A DNA stretch of 64,000 bases from Euglena gracilis (lineage: Eukaryota > Euglenida > Euglenophyceae > Euglenales), in the NCBI GenBank assembly GCA_039621445.1, contig CP154956.1, positions 86,560,231-86,624,230 on the forward strand. The letters are read 5' to 3'. Position numbers and translations under genes: made by a program. Below the pieces are notes generated by a model that had not been told where the DNA came from, ran no database searches, and saw only the letters and a list, made by a program, of their open reading frames with translations. Below are positions 22,101 through 31,899 of this stretch, one piece after another (the first letter of the stretch is position 1; the number at the start of each line of letters is the position of its first letter).

Positions 22101-25100
22101 CATGGCTGATGAACCACTGCGACTACATCGACGTCTGCTACCTCCTGCTCTACGGGGAGCTGCCTCTCCGGGGACAGCGGCAGGCCTTCGTGACTCAGCT
22201 GACGGAAAGTTGCCAGGTGGAGGAGAACCTCCGTGGGCTGCTGGAGGTCAACCCCTGCCATCCCTCTCGTTGGATTCCTCCCCCAAGTTATGCCCCTGAT
22301 TGTGTGCAGGGAAGCGTTTCTGACCGGTTTTCAGACAGCAAGCCAAAGCATCCACCCCCCCTGGGTTGACGACCCCCTAACAGTGTATGAGCATGGGTTT
22401 TGCTGCCACGCACCAGTCCCCACAAATGCAAAAGACTGCCGGCGGCCTGAAAGGGATATTTTTTGACGGAAATCTGCTGTCGCACCTGACCTTTGCAACG
22501 ATGTTCTGCAAAGGGGTTTTTGACAGTTTTTCTTTTCAATTTTGCTGGGAAACACTTCTACCAAGAACCACATTTCAGACCAAATCATTCCCTGTGACCA
22601 TTTTTTTTTAATTGTTGTCATTTTTCTTTTTTTCGTTTTTTGGCCAGCACATTGCATAATTGTAATTATTTAAGAATCAACATGTTCTAAATTATAAAAC
22701 CATGTTTTTTTTTTCGCACTTTTTTTGCTCAGCTGGAACCCCAAAGCAACTGTGTGCCCGCCGGCAAAGCAAAACCCCCTTTACGCTGCCTTGCGTTGGT
22801 GTGCGTGTTTTTTTTTGAAATGTTTACCGGCATCGTGGTTTCTGGCATGAAAGTGATGTAGGTTTTGAATCCTTTGGATTGCCGGTTGCTGAAACCATTA
22901 AAATATTTTGAGGTGCTAATACATTTTATCTGCCCTCCCCCCCTTTCCCCTGGGCCTGTCTTTCCAACCACTCTCTCCCAGGGGTTCCGCCACGATGCAG
23001 ACCCAATGGCCATCATGGTGGGCGCCGTGGGCGGCCTGTCCGCCTTCTACGACCTCAAGCAGGATTTTGCTTCGCAGTACTCCCCCTGAGGGGCTGGCTA
23101 GTCCGAAATTGGTGCTGACACGAAGCACCAGACAAAATTTCCACCCCCAAAGCCTGCCAAAAATTCCTCTTTTTCCTTTTTTGTTTGTTTTTTTGGAACA
23201 GAATCAGCAAAAAAGCTCATTAAACCCCATTTTCACTTTTGGCTTGCAGTGCTGGAGGAATTTTTTTTCCCTTCCGGGGGACCTCCCAGACCCCCGGGGA
23301 GGGGGGACCAAGTTAGTGGCTTTTTTTAGTGGTCAGCAAAATTCCCGTCCAGTGGACTCCCCCGCGGTCCTTAAGCAAAAGCATGCGCTCAAGTTCGACA
23401 CCCCGGCCAAGCGGGAAATGCTCGCCATCCCCCAGACCGGCATTTGGCAACGGGGATGCAGTCTGCCCGTGAACGGGGCCAAAATTCGAAAGGTCGTGCC
23501 GGATCTCGGAACACCGCCAGAGCAGCGACATCGGCTCCAAATGAAGCAGGAACCGAGGGATGCGGACAACGCAAAATGGTGTTTTTGCTGGTTGTTGATG
23601 TCCTCTTTCCTTTCACGTGTTGGGGTTGGCTTCCAACCTACGGACTCGCCACAGACATGAGAATCCGTTAATTATCCACCGCGCCCCCGCCCAACCATCC
23701 ATTGCCCCCGCCCAACCATCCATTGCCCCCGCCCAACCATCCATTGTCCGTAATCGGAGCTGCGACTGAAGTCCGAGATGGACTTTGTCGGCTGAGCTGA
23801 AGGAAAAGTTTGACCTAAAATCCAGCGCCGGAAATACGGGAAGGCCTGTTGGGGGGGTCGCCCCCCCCCCCTCTTCCACCAGGATGGGGGTGGGGGGGGT
23901 CGACCCCCCACCCACCACCCACCCTGGGCAGGGCGGCCTGGGTGGGGGGGGGTCTGGCTCAGAGGCTGGAGAACCTGGCTTGATAGGGGAAACAAGCAGC
24001 TGGCCCAGGAGGTAATAAAGAATCGAAAATGCAAAAATGTCCAGAAACTTTGCCCAATAAAGTTTTAATTTCTGGCCAATTTGACCTGTGCAGGCCAATT
24101 TGACCCCTTTCTGCCTGTTTTGGCTCATCATCTCGAAAGGAAAATATTACCTACTGTCGGAACGGGAAATAAAAAAAACTCGATGGGGGGCGGGGGGTCA
24201 AGGATGAAAATCAGCAATTGGCTGATTAGACTTGGGTCCCTCTGTTACAAGTGGCGCCCTCCGCCCAGCACCCCGTTGGAGGTGTGCTGGGCAGAAAGAA
24301 AGAATGGCCGGCCTGCGACCAACATCCTCGCCAAGATCCCCGTGGTGGCGGCGTGGGCGTTCCGCTACTCCCGCACCGTGGGCTGGGTCCTGGGCCACAC
24401 ACTGCACATGCCTGTTCCAAGTTCAGCTTCGCGCTCTGGTCCTGAGTACAGCCTGTTTAAGTTTTTTTAGGGACCATTTGGGGAAAATGGTCCTGAGTAC
24501 AACCTGTTTTAGTTTTTTTGGGGACCATTTTGGGAAAAAATTCAAAATTTTCGAAAAAGTTAGAATTGAAGCAGGGAGTTGCATGCACCGATGCCACACC
24601 ACACAAAGGTGGGGGCCATGCTTTGGCTGAAAGTGATTTTTAGGCTTTTTTTTAGGACTTTTTGTCCCCATTTTGGCATCGCCAAGGTGAAATGGATCAG
24701 AGGCAGCTATGGGAACCCCGAAACCCCATAGGATGGTGGGTGCAGGGGTCCAACCAACCCTGTTCCCCCTCATCCTGGTGGGTGGGTGGTCTGACCCCCC
24801 CACTGTGTCTTCTCATTCAGACCTGATTGGCGTCCATTGCTTTCGATGGCAACTCTCCATTGGATCCGGGGGGTGCAGCCAGCCGGCACCTTCTTCCCAG
24901 CCTCACCTCCCAACCGGTTGGGCTGCGGACCCCCCCCCCCCCCCCGCCCCGCTCCCCTGAAATAAAGTTCCTCTCCACTGAAATGAAGTTGAAATTAAGG
25001 CCCCTCCACCGAAATAAAGTTCGGGCCAGCCCGGCTTTGCCGGGTTGTTCCGAAAGCAACTTTTGGCGCGAGTGCCGAAAATCTCGGAAAATGGCCAAAA

Positions 25101-28100
25101 TGGCATTTTTTTGGGTGGTTTTGGGGTTTTGCCTCCTAATTTTGACTGAAAAACAGCAACCCAGCTGGATTTGGACTTTTTTGGGGGAGTTTTTCGGGTA
25201 CCCACCAGGTCCAACCCCCGCCCAGCCAGCTGGACCCCCACCCCCGGACCCCACCACCAAAGGTGGTCCAGCCAGCACTTTTTTCCAGCCGGCCCGCGGG
25301 ACCCCCCCCTGGGGTCCTTTGGAAAACCACTGCTCCTGGGCAACGGAATTGGGCCTCCCCATCGGGTCTCATGTGCTGACGGCGGGAAAACATTGGGGTG
25401 TTGGAACCAGCGCACCCTGTGGCCTGCCATTTGTTTATCCACGGCCGGATCTCAACTACACCGAGAATTTCCTTCATGTGTTCTTTTCTTCTCCTGGGGA
25501 GCCCTATGAGCCTGACCCGGTACTCGCAAAGGCATGCTCTCACAAACTTGTCGTCCTCTGCCATAATATGCCTTGATGTTGCATCGATTTCTGCTGTTGT
25601 GTATTGAGAACATTCAAATGCCGAGGGGCACCCACAAGTGAGTTTTAAATCCATTTCCCCCTCCTTTAATTTATTCATTACATATAATATATCTTATATT
25701 TTTTTGAAAGATGAATGACAGGTGTTGTATCTGTCTGTAACATGTGCTCCATTTTCATCAATCTATCACATTCTTTTCGTTTTCACATCCACCAGACATC
25801 TCACTCACATCACAGCACCCAAACCACCACTTTGCACCCAACGTTCTTTCCCCTAGCATTGCTGTTGGTGATCTGGTCGACTGATTCATTTCAACTTCCC
25901 TTTTCCGGAGCTTTTTGCGCAGAATGCTGTTTTCTGTTCCAGCCGTTTCTGAACCCCGCCCCGCCGCAGGCACTGGACGTCATCTTCATGATGTACGCCG
26001 ACCACGAGCAGACGCCGTCCACCACGACGGTCCGCAACGCCGGCTCTTCGCAGGCAAACCCCTTCGCCGCCGTCGCCGCGGGCATCGCCTCCCTGTGGGG
26101 CGTGTGCAGGGCTTGGCCGGCAACTCAACGGGCCGAGGCAAACCCTAACCCCATTCTTGACAATTGCTCCAAGTGCCCTTTTGGCTGACGTAAGGCTGGG
26201 CAGCCGGTCCCTTGTTGGCGCCGCCGTATCTTTTTCCTCCTCTATTCCTCTTCCGCATTTGAGAAGTTCACTTCTCCGGACCCCCCCCCCCCAAAGGACA
26301 AATGTCATTCGGGCCTACTTAGGTCCCAACAGTCCTAACCCTAACCCCACTCTTTGAATGAACCCGGGTCACCTGCCGGGGTTTTATTGAGCCACCCTAC
26401 CGCAGGGGGAAGGTCCAACCTTCCAGCAGCACTCCCCCCCCCCAGCCAGCAGCTCTGCGGACCCCCCCCCCCCCTGGGCCAGCTGAAACAAAGTTCGGGC
26501 CAGGCCAAAGCCGGGCTGGTAAAGCTTGGGCTGAAGGCGGGCTGGATTTTTAGTGCAAATCACCGACATTTTTTGAAAAAAGGCCAGTAATGGCCAAAAA
26601 TGGTATTTTTGAGGGGTTTTGGGTATTTAGCATCCATATTTTGGTTGAAGTGTTCCATTGTTGGTTGAAGTGCCTACCTAAGCGCTGGGTATAGGCTTTT
26701 TTCTCTGCCTGCATTCACCCAAGATGTCCCACCCCCCGTCCTTGAAATAACCTTTTGTCACCTGCAACGGCAAGTCTAAAACCCCCATGGGGGTGTAACA
26801 TTTCCACACTTGCCGTGCAAATGGTGTACTTTATTTTTTGTGTAGACATTCATGATGTGTGGCACAACCTAAAATTTTTTGACATCATCATGCGGTATGT
26901 GGCACATATGCCACAGTGGTGATTTTTTTTTTTGCTGGAACAGTGCTTCGCACAACACATTGTGCCCCTGGCCTGAGATGACCCGCCCTGGCTCCAGCGG
27001 AGCGGGCCAACGAGGCGGTTGTGTCGCTCCTGGAGCAGCTCGGCACCAAGGACAACATCCCCCACATCCTGGCGCGGGCCAAGGACCCCAACGACCCCTT
27101 CCGCCTCCCCGGCTTCGGGCACTGGGTGTATAAGTCCAGGGCATCGCTGCCACCCACTCATGGGGGCGTCCTCCCAGCCATGAACCTTTTTTCATGTGCT
27201 GTTCTCTGCCTCCCCCCCCAGCATGCATTGTCCAATACTGCGCCATTTTTGGCGGAAATTGTGGTCTAAAGTTGTCGTCCCGCTCAATTTTTGGGTCCGA
27301 GAAGTGAATTCTTTTGGCTAAGTTGTATTTTGCACTTTTCACTTTTGTTCACCAGCCAGCCCCCAATCTCCCTCACGCTGCTCTGCACAAAACGTACGAC
27401 CCGCGGGCTATTATTCTGCGCAACCTCTGTCACCAGGCATGCCCCTGTTGTCCTGCTGTGGTCCTCCCTGTAAAATGTGTACCACCACTGCATCAATGCA
27501 GGGGGGGGGGGCAATATGCTACTTGCATAATTTGCATTTTTTTGCATAATCAGGTTTTCCCGAAATTTGCATTTTTTTGCAATTTTTTTTGCATTTTTTT
27601 TGCATAAAATATTTTGCCCTGGAAAATTTTTTGTAGTTGGTTGCCGTATGTTTGGTTTTTTTTTGCATTTTTTTGCATAAAGTATTTTGCCCTGCAAATT
27701 TTTTTTGTAGTTGGTTGCCATATGTTTGGATTTTTTTGCATTTTTTTTGCATTTTTTTGCATAAAACATTTTGTCCTGGATTTTTTTTTTGATTTTAGGC
27801 AGCAAAGCTCTGTTATATTCCTGCTTTTTCTCAGGGGTTTGATGCAAGTTGCACTTTTTTGCATTTTTTGCATTTTTTTGCATTTTTTTTTGCATTTTTT
27901 TGACTTGCATAATTTGAAGGGCCCAGTTGCATCCCCCCCCCCCTGATCAATGGATCAATGGCTACTGTGTAATAATTATCCCACCACCACCACATAATGG
28001 CGAAGGACAGCCAACTGAGTTGAAGGAATCCCAACAATACACACACACACACACACACACATATGGCAAGACTAACTCACTGCCCCCCCCCCCCCCCCCC

Positions 28101-31100
28101 CGGGGTGGGTAGTGTCCAGTAGTGTTACCTACCGGGGACTTCGGCTGCCCAGGCAAAACTACTGGGACCCCCCTTGTGTTTTCCCAGGGAAAACCACCCA
28201 CCGCCAGAAACTTTTTCCGCCGGCGGGGGTATTTTGGGGTTTTTTTAGGAATAGGGTTAGGGTTCGGGTTCGGGAGTGGGGTTAGGGTGAGGGTTGGGGT
28301 TGGGGTTTGGGGTTTGGGGGAAATCAGGTCGTCGGGCCGGATTCTGGCCGAATTCGGGCCGAATTTCGGGTCCAATTTTTTGTGTGAATTTCGACCCGAT
28401 TTCGGCACAGCTTTTTCCCCCTAAATCGCAACCCTAACCCTATTCCCTGTTTTAACAATCCTGATCCCGTAATAAACGGAAATACGGCGTGTCGGGGCGC
28501 GAAAACCAAAATTTGGAGTTGGTGAAAGAAGTGGGACCCCCACCCCCAGGTTAAATTACTGGGCCCTCCCCCCGGGGGGGGGGGCAGTGATTTGGTCTTG
28601 CCATATATATACATATACAAACATATATGCACATATATAATATATATGGCAGCCTCCAACTAAATGGCCCCCCCGGGGGGGTGCGTACAGCTGGATCAGG
28701 GGGTCGGGGAAAATTTTTGGATTATTGCGGAATAGGGTTAGGGTAGGAGTTTGGCCTAATTTTAGGCCTAACTTATAGATTAGTGTTAGGTGATTAGTGT
28801 TAGGTGTACAAGTTGTGCTTAAAGTTTGGCCAAACTCCTACCCATAACCCTACTCCATCAATAACACAAAATTTCCCCCAACCCCAAACCGCAAATTTTT
28901 CCGGCGCTTTGCACCGGAATTTTTTTTTGCACAGGGGGGGTTGGTCTGACCCCCGGGAGGGAGGGGGGGTCCAGACCCCTCCCTCCTCCCCGCGCACTTA
29001 ATACCCTGCCCCCCCCCCCCGGGCGCTTGGCTAATACCACAAAAAGAAAGTAAGTAAAGGTGCGGCTTGGGTGGACTGCGCAGTGTTACAGAAAGGAGGG
29101 GTCATTTCGTCATTGCAGGATAAAACTACCTCCTCTCCCACGGGCGCTTGCCCCCCCCCCCAGGGATGGATGGGAAGCCCTTCGGTATTGAGGTAGGTGG
29201 TAGGGGGGGGGGTCCCGACCACCCCCCCCCCCCCTGGGGGGGTAAGGTGGTAGGGGGGGGTCCGGACCCCCCCCCCTAGATGTTGGGAGGGGGGGTCCGG
29301 ACCCCCCCACCCCCCCCTCCTTGACAGGTGCCAAAAATAGCAGAAAATTTTCTTCCGGCGCTGCGCGCCGGAAAATGAGCAAAAAACACCCCTTTTGCTG
29401 ACTTTTGGCCATATTGCCCATTTTTTGATGTGTTGGTGTTTTCCCCCAAAAACATGTTCAAAAAAATTCAAAAAATGAGCATTTTTGGATCGATTTTCAA
29501 AGAAAAATCAGGGTTTTTTGACCGATTCCGACCCGATTTCCGGCCCTTTGCCCGTCCATGAAATCGAAAAATTTTCGGCCCCCCCTCAGTTTCGAGGTAG
29601 GAGGGGGGGGTCCGACCCACCCCCCCCCCCCCCCGTGTCGGGAGGGGGGGGGGCGACCCACCCGCCTCCCCCCCCCTCAAGGCTTCCCATCCATCCCTGC
29701 CCCCCCCCCCCGGTCGATTGGCCCTCCTCCTCCTTACCTTCAAATTTGCCCCTAATGTTGGCCGTTTGGCCTTAACCTTGCGACCTTGCCCCCATTTTCA
29801 GGCGTTTTGTCTATTGATTCTTTGATTCTTGTGTGGGGTGCGTCTTTGAAGACCCCCTCCCCCTCCCAGGTCCTCACCCACACCAAGAAGTACGCCCATT
29901 TGATGGAGTTGGCATTGGAGCTCGAGCAAGCTGCACTGCGGGACGATTATTTCATTAGCCATCACTTATATCCTGCTGGACACGGTGCTTTGGATCTCTC
30001 TCAGCTGTTCAGATGCCATCCGCAGGTTTTTGTCATGCGCATAATTTTCCATAAAAAAACCTAGTTGTTCAGATCTATAATAATATGATCCAGTGATATT
30101 ACATAATCATGTTTGTATCCATAACATGATCCATGTGATATAATGATCCATAATTCCATACCTTTGATGAACTGTTGCTGAATCCTTCTGACCTTTCCCC
30201 CCCTTTCAAGAGGGTTTTTTTTGTTGCCAGGGAGGGTTTTCCATCATTGCCACCAAGGTTTGTTTTATGCTTTTATTGAACACTCATTACATTACATTAA
30301 ATTAAATATTTTGTTTGAAGGTGTTTCCTCCATTTGCAGAAAAAATTTAGGGAGAAGCAATGAATTCCTCCCCCTCTTTTCTTTGACGAGGTTCAGTAGG
30401 AAGGTCCTGATGCCACTCCTCCCACTGCCCTTCGGGAGGCCCGAAGTCTCAGCGGGCCCAGTGTGTGCGTCGTGTGCTTCGTTTGCATGAACATATGTCT
30501 TTCCGCATACCCCTGGACATAGGAGCGGTAACAGAAACGTCGCATGGTGTTGTGAAATGGTGCATTTGCTGAATTATTTATTTATTTACCGGGGGGGGGA
30601 AATTTTGCCCTAGAGAAAATTTGCACGGACAAATTTCGCGGAAGCAAATCCCGCGAAATATTTCCGGACATTTTTAAGGAATCCCGCGAAATTTTTGGCC
30701 ATGTATTCCCTTTCAGGCCATTTTTGCTTCACAGAAAAAAAAATCCCGCAAAATATTTCCGGACATTTTTAAGGAATCCCGCGAAATTTGTCGTCCACGA
30801 AATTTGTCGCCGCAAAATTTCTCTGGCACAAAATTCCCCCCCCCCGGTAGCGGTGTGTGTGTGGGGGGGTTATTCTGGGACTTGGCCCTCCGGCGCCGCG
30901 CCGTGTTCCCTCCAACGCGGACTTCTACTCCGGCCTCCTGTTCCGCGCCATCGGCTTCCCCTCGTCGATGTGCGGCGTGCTGTTCAGCGTCGCCCGGGCG
31001 GTGGGCTGGATCGCCAACTGGAAGGAGGCCAGGCTTCGGCTCAGCTCCTCCTTTCCCTTCCCTTCAGACCGAGAAAGCACTGCCCCCACCCCAAACATTC

Positions 31101-31899
31101 CCGTTTTGACTTCAGCCTCCAAGGATGACAATAGGTGAGAATATGCCGGCACAAGAAAAGGTGCGTGGGTTGCACTTGCAAGCGACTTTGCCACAGAGAC
31201 GTTTAAGATAGCATTCTAGTTCCCTCCCGGAAAGTTGACCCCTCAGAAGTCGTTCATTTTTGTACGCATGTTTGGTACATTCATGTTTGTACGTTTGGGA
31301 GTGCAGGCTTTTAGGCCGTACTCACAACCCTAACCTTATTGGGAGTTGGCCTCTCCCTCGGGGGCTCGACGGATGAGTGGGGGGACCCAGGGTTTGATAT
31401 AAGGAGGGCGTACATGGTTTAGGTGGGGGGGTGTCCCCCCCCCCCTGCTCCGCAGGGGGGGTCTGGACCCCCCCCCACCTGCCAGGGGGGTCTGGACCGA
31501 CCCTGGGGGGGGGTACCCGGGACCCCCCAAAAAAGGGTCAATTTTTTCCTCCGGCGCTTTGCGCCGATTTTTTTTTTGCATTTCTGGCAATTTTTTTTGC
31601 CCAAAAAGTGCCTGGGTGACCGAAAATTTTTGACCCCCCAAAACGACCAAAAGTTCCATTTTGGGGCCACTGTTTAGGTGGGGGGGTGTCCCCCCCCCCT
31701 CCTGGCCCGCAGGGGGGGTCCGGACCCCCCCACCTGTCCTTATATCAAACCCTGGGAGGACCCTCAGCCCGGTCCACCTGTCCTGGGGGTGTTAATGCAA
31801 AGCCTGCAACGGATGATGGACGACCCGAAACGACGCATCGTGCGGCCGCGGCAGCTCTATGTGGGCCGAGCCGACCGGCAGCTTCCAGCAAAACTATAA
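16086..31899 (+). CDS. CS: citrate synthase, peroxisomal type, about 12 exon blocks
   Basis: The enzyme condenses acetyl-CoA with oxaloacetate to citrate. Recognisable blocks occur in family order on one strand. They are [11 protein letters not shown] (16.1 kb), DPGFLNTA (21.6), YRGYDI...YLLLYGELP (22.1), [13 protein letters not shown] (23.0), [14 protein letters not shown] (24.3) and [16 protein letters not shown] (25.4). [15 protein letters not shown]...SSQAN (26.0), [19 protein letters not shown]...GFGH (27.1), TYDPRA (27.4) and [17 protein letters not shown] (29.9) follow. The last are NADFYSG...VGWIANWKE (30.9) and [15 protein letters not shown]...AKL-stop (31.9). Order and spacing match the glyoxysomal/bacterial-like citrate synthases rather than the animal mitochondrial form, and AKL is a PTS1 signal. 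FGH and NADFYSG supply two of the three catalytic residues. The PLHGG segment with the third was not found. Introns run from about 0.3 to 5.4 kb and are loaded with miniature elements. Confidence 0.85.
16363..16425. repeat. solo end of the 10.9-kb transposon family
   Basis: CAGGGCTGGATAAAGGGAGA matches the transposon terminus, followed by a short inverted CCTCTATCCCTC. It lies inside citrate synthase intron 1. Confidence 0.5.
16765..17082. mobile_element. poly-C-headed miniature TIR element (CTATTTG type), copy 2
   Basis: TACCCTCACCCCCCCCCTAT at the left is perfectly mirrored by ATAGGGGGGGGGGTGAGGGTA at the right. Inner CCCCTAATTGGC units are shared with the 15,467-15,732 copy. It is 318 bp long and lies in citrate synthase intron 1. 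Confidence 0.75.
17090..21320. other. AT-rich intron sequence of the citrate synthase gene
   Basis: This is mostly A/T-rich sequence with poly-T/poly-A and scattered C runs. A degenerate CCGCAATTTT cluster at 17,440-17,540, with AAATTGATAA at its head, looks like a decayed relative of the 14,632 element. A foldback sits at 17,368-17,400 (CCAAAGGCTTATC inverted). An open frame at 19,753-19,998 has no recognisable family. I see no further exon I can support. Confidence 0.5.
21327..21425. mobile_element. poly-C-headed miniature TIR element (AAATAAT type)
   Basis: GTAACCGCCCCCCCCCAAAT at the left is mirrored by ATTTGGGGGGGTTAC at the right, and AATAATACCCCC is also inverted. It is 99 bp long. 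Confidence 0.65.
21582..21680 (+). CDS. CS: citrate synthase exon: DPGFLNTA block
   Basis: It reads [20 protein letters not shown] followed by [13 protein letters not shown]. It matches 'yDPGf.NTas..SaItfidg.kGiLryRGY'. The acceptor is CAGCAG and the donor AGG|GTGGCT, and the exon ends in phase 0 to join the next block at YRGY. Confidence 0.8.
22082..22246 (+). CDS. CS: citrate synthase exon: YRGYDI...YLLLYGELP block
   Basis: Its 55 codons run from [20 protein letters not shown] through [12 protein letters not shown] to RGLLE. The acceptor is CGGAG and the donor GAG|GTCAAC, both phase 0. Codons are strongly GC-ending. Confidence 0.9.
22982..23076 (+). CDS. CS: citrate synthase exon: [13 protein letters not shown] block
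   Basis: It reads [20 protein letters not shown] followed by [11 protein letters not shown], matching 'gfrrdaHPMavmvg.vgaLsaFy'. His is replaced by Asp in the usual HPM triplet. The acceptor is CTCTCCCAG; the donor CA|GTACTC leaves phase 2. Confidence 0.85.
24269..24377 (+). CDS. CS: citrate synthase exon: [14 protein letters not shown] block
   Basis: It reads [20 protein letters not shown] followed by [15 protein letters not shown]. The acceptor CCGCCCAG gives the phase required by the previous exon. The 3' end is unresolved: the obvious donor ACC|GTGGGC is one base out of phase with the next exon. Joining right after RYS would fit the family length but has no GT. Confidence 0.75.
25411..25531 (+). 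CDS. CS: citrate synthase exon: [16 protein letters not shown] block
   Basis: It reads [20 protein letters not shown] followed by [17 protein letters not shown]. The YPR.dLsYtENFLhm signature is clear. The exon ends AAAG before GCATGC, a GC donor, and joins in phase 0 to ALDVIF exactly as in family members (NPvLarALDv). The 5' edge (after AACCAG) is uncertain. Confidence 0.85.
25970..26101 (+). CDS. CS: citrate synthase exon: [15 protein letters not shown] block
   Basis: It reads [20 protein letters not shown], then [18 protein letters not shown], then IASLWG. The DHEqn.Stst.R..gSS.an motif is well kept. The acceptor is CCGCCGCAG and the donor GGC|GTGTGC, phase 0. The family continues PLHGGANEAV directly, but PLHGG is not encoded next. 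Confidence 0.9.
27003..27134 (+). CDS. CS: citrate synthase exon: ANEAV...GFGH block
   Basis: It reads [20 protein letters not shown], then [14 protein letters not shown], then [13 protein letters not shown] carries a catalytic His. The usual GFGHRVYK has Trp for Arg. The 5' boundary GGAG|CGG is phase 0 but leaves out PLHGG. The 3' boundary lies near TATAAG, and no clean GT or GC donor keeps the frame into TYDPRA. Confidence 0.8.
27392..27436 (+). CDS. CS: citrate synthase exon: TYDPRA block
   Basis: It reads [15 protein letters not shown], a short exon matching 'nYDPRA.ilk..c.ev'. It ends CCAG before GCATGC, another GC donor, and joins in phase 0 to VLTHTKK. The 5' edge has no AG at the expected place; upstream in-frame sequence (NLPHAALHK) may be part of it. 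Confidence 0.75.
27499..27945. mobile_element. CAGGGG element with 80-bp internal tandem repeat
   Basis: It begins CAGGGGGGGGGGGGCAATAT and ends TTGCATCCCCCCCCCCCTG. ATCAATG lies directly on both sides (27,492-27,498 and 27,946-27,952). Inside, a unit of about 80 bp (GCATAAAATATTTTGCCCTG ... TAGTTGGTTGCCGTATGTTT) is repeated about 2.5 times among TTTTTTGCA runs. It is a non-autonomous element in a citrate synthase intron. Confidence 0.8.
28061..28606. mobile_element. TIR element with ATATGGCAAGAC ends
   Basis: ATATGGCAAGACTAACTCAC at the left and GTGATTTGGTCTTGCCATAT at the right are inverted with few mismatches, both leading into C/G runs. The centre contains TTAGGG- and TTGGGG-like telomeric words (28,250-28,315). 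A CA microsatellite abuts the left end and TATATA the right. Confidence 0.7.
29161..29699. mobile_element. CAGGGATGGATGG TIR element
   Basis: CAGGGATGGATGGGAAGCC at the left is perfectly inverted at the right end as GGCTTCCCATCCATCCCTG, and poly-C flanks both sides. Inside are alternating C/G runs around a CCGGCGCTGCGCGCCGG hairpin. It is 539 bp long with no coding capacity and lies in a citrate synthase intron. Confidence 0.8.
29870..29974 (+). CDS. CS: citrate synthase exon: [17 protein letters not shown] block
   Basis: It reads [20 protein letters not shown] followed by [15 protein letters not shown]. The acceptor is CCTCCCAG, phase 0. After YP the frame stays open to a good donor (CCGCAG|GTTTTTG, about 30,027). 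The family continues directly with N(V/A)DFYSG, which is what the next exon encodes, so the true 3' edge is uncertain. Confidence 0.85.
30589..30847. mobile_element. poly-G/C-headed element with CCGCGAAAT tandem units
   Basis: CCGGGGGGGGGAAATTTTGC at the left is mirrored by CAAAATTCCCCCCCCCCGG at the right, and AGAGAAAATTT by AAATTTCTCT. Inside, about 45 bp (ATTTCCGGACATTTTTAAGG then AATCCCGCGAAATTT) is repeated. It ends 66 bp before the next citrate synthase exon. Confidence 0.7.
30914..31032 (+). CDS. CS: citrate synthase exon: NADFYSG...VGWIANWKE block
   Basis: It reads [20 protein letters not shown] followed by [26 protein letters not shown] supplies the catalytic Asp. The 3' end CCAG before GCTTCG is a GC donor in phase 2 and joins exactly to the last exon. 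No AG precedes AACGCG at the 5' edge; upstream in-frame sequence is open (RRVPS). Confidence 0.9.
31388..31754. mobile_element. CAGGGTTTGATATAAGGA element, copy 1
   Basis: CAGGGTTTGATATAAGGA is perfectly inverted at the right end. The flanking 8-mers GGGGGACC and GGAGGACC match at 7 of 8 positions, as expected for a hAT-type 8-bp duplication with one change. The core is two C/G-run blocks around a CCGGCGCTTTGCGCCG hairpin. It lies in the last citrate synthase intron. Confidence 0.85.
31803..31899 (+). CDS. CS: citrate synthase last exon, C-terminus with AKL
   Basis: It reads [20 protein letters not shown] followed by [11 protein letters not shown] and TAA. 'ieDp..kI.RPrQlYtG' is the standard end of this family. 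The acceptor is TGCAAAG in the phase needed by the GC donor of the previous exon. The final AKL is a PTS1-type signal, pointing to the peroxisome or glyoxysome. Confidence 0.9.

Noticed and set aside
25136-25678. 180-residue minus-strand frame
   Set aside because: It is the shadow of the citrate synthase [16 protein letters not shown] exon and a GC-rich repeat next to it.
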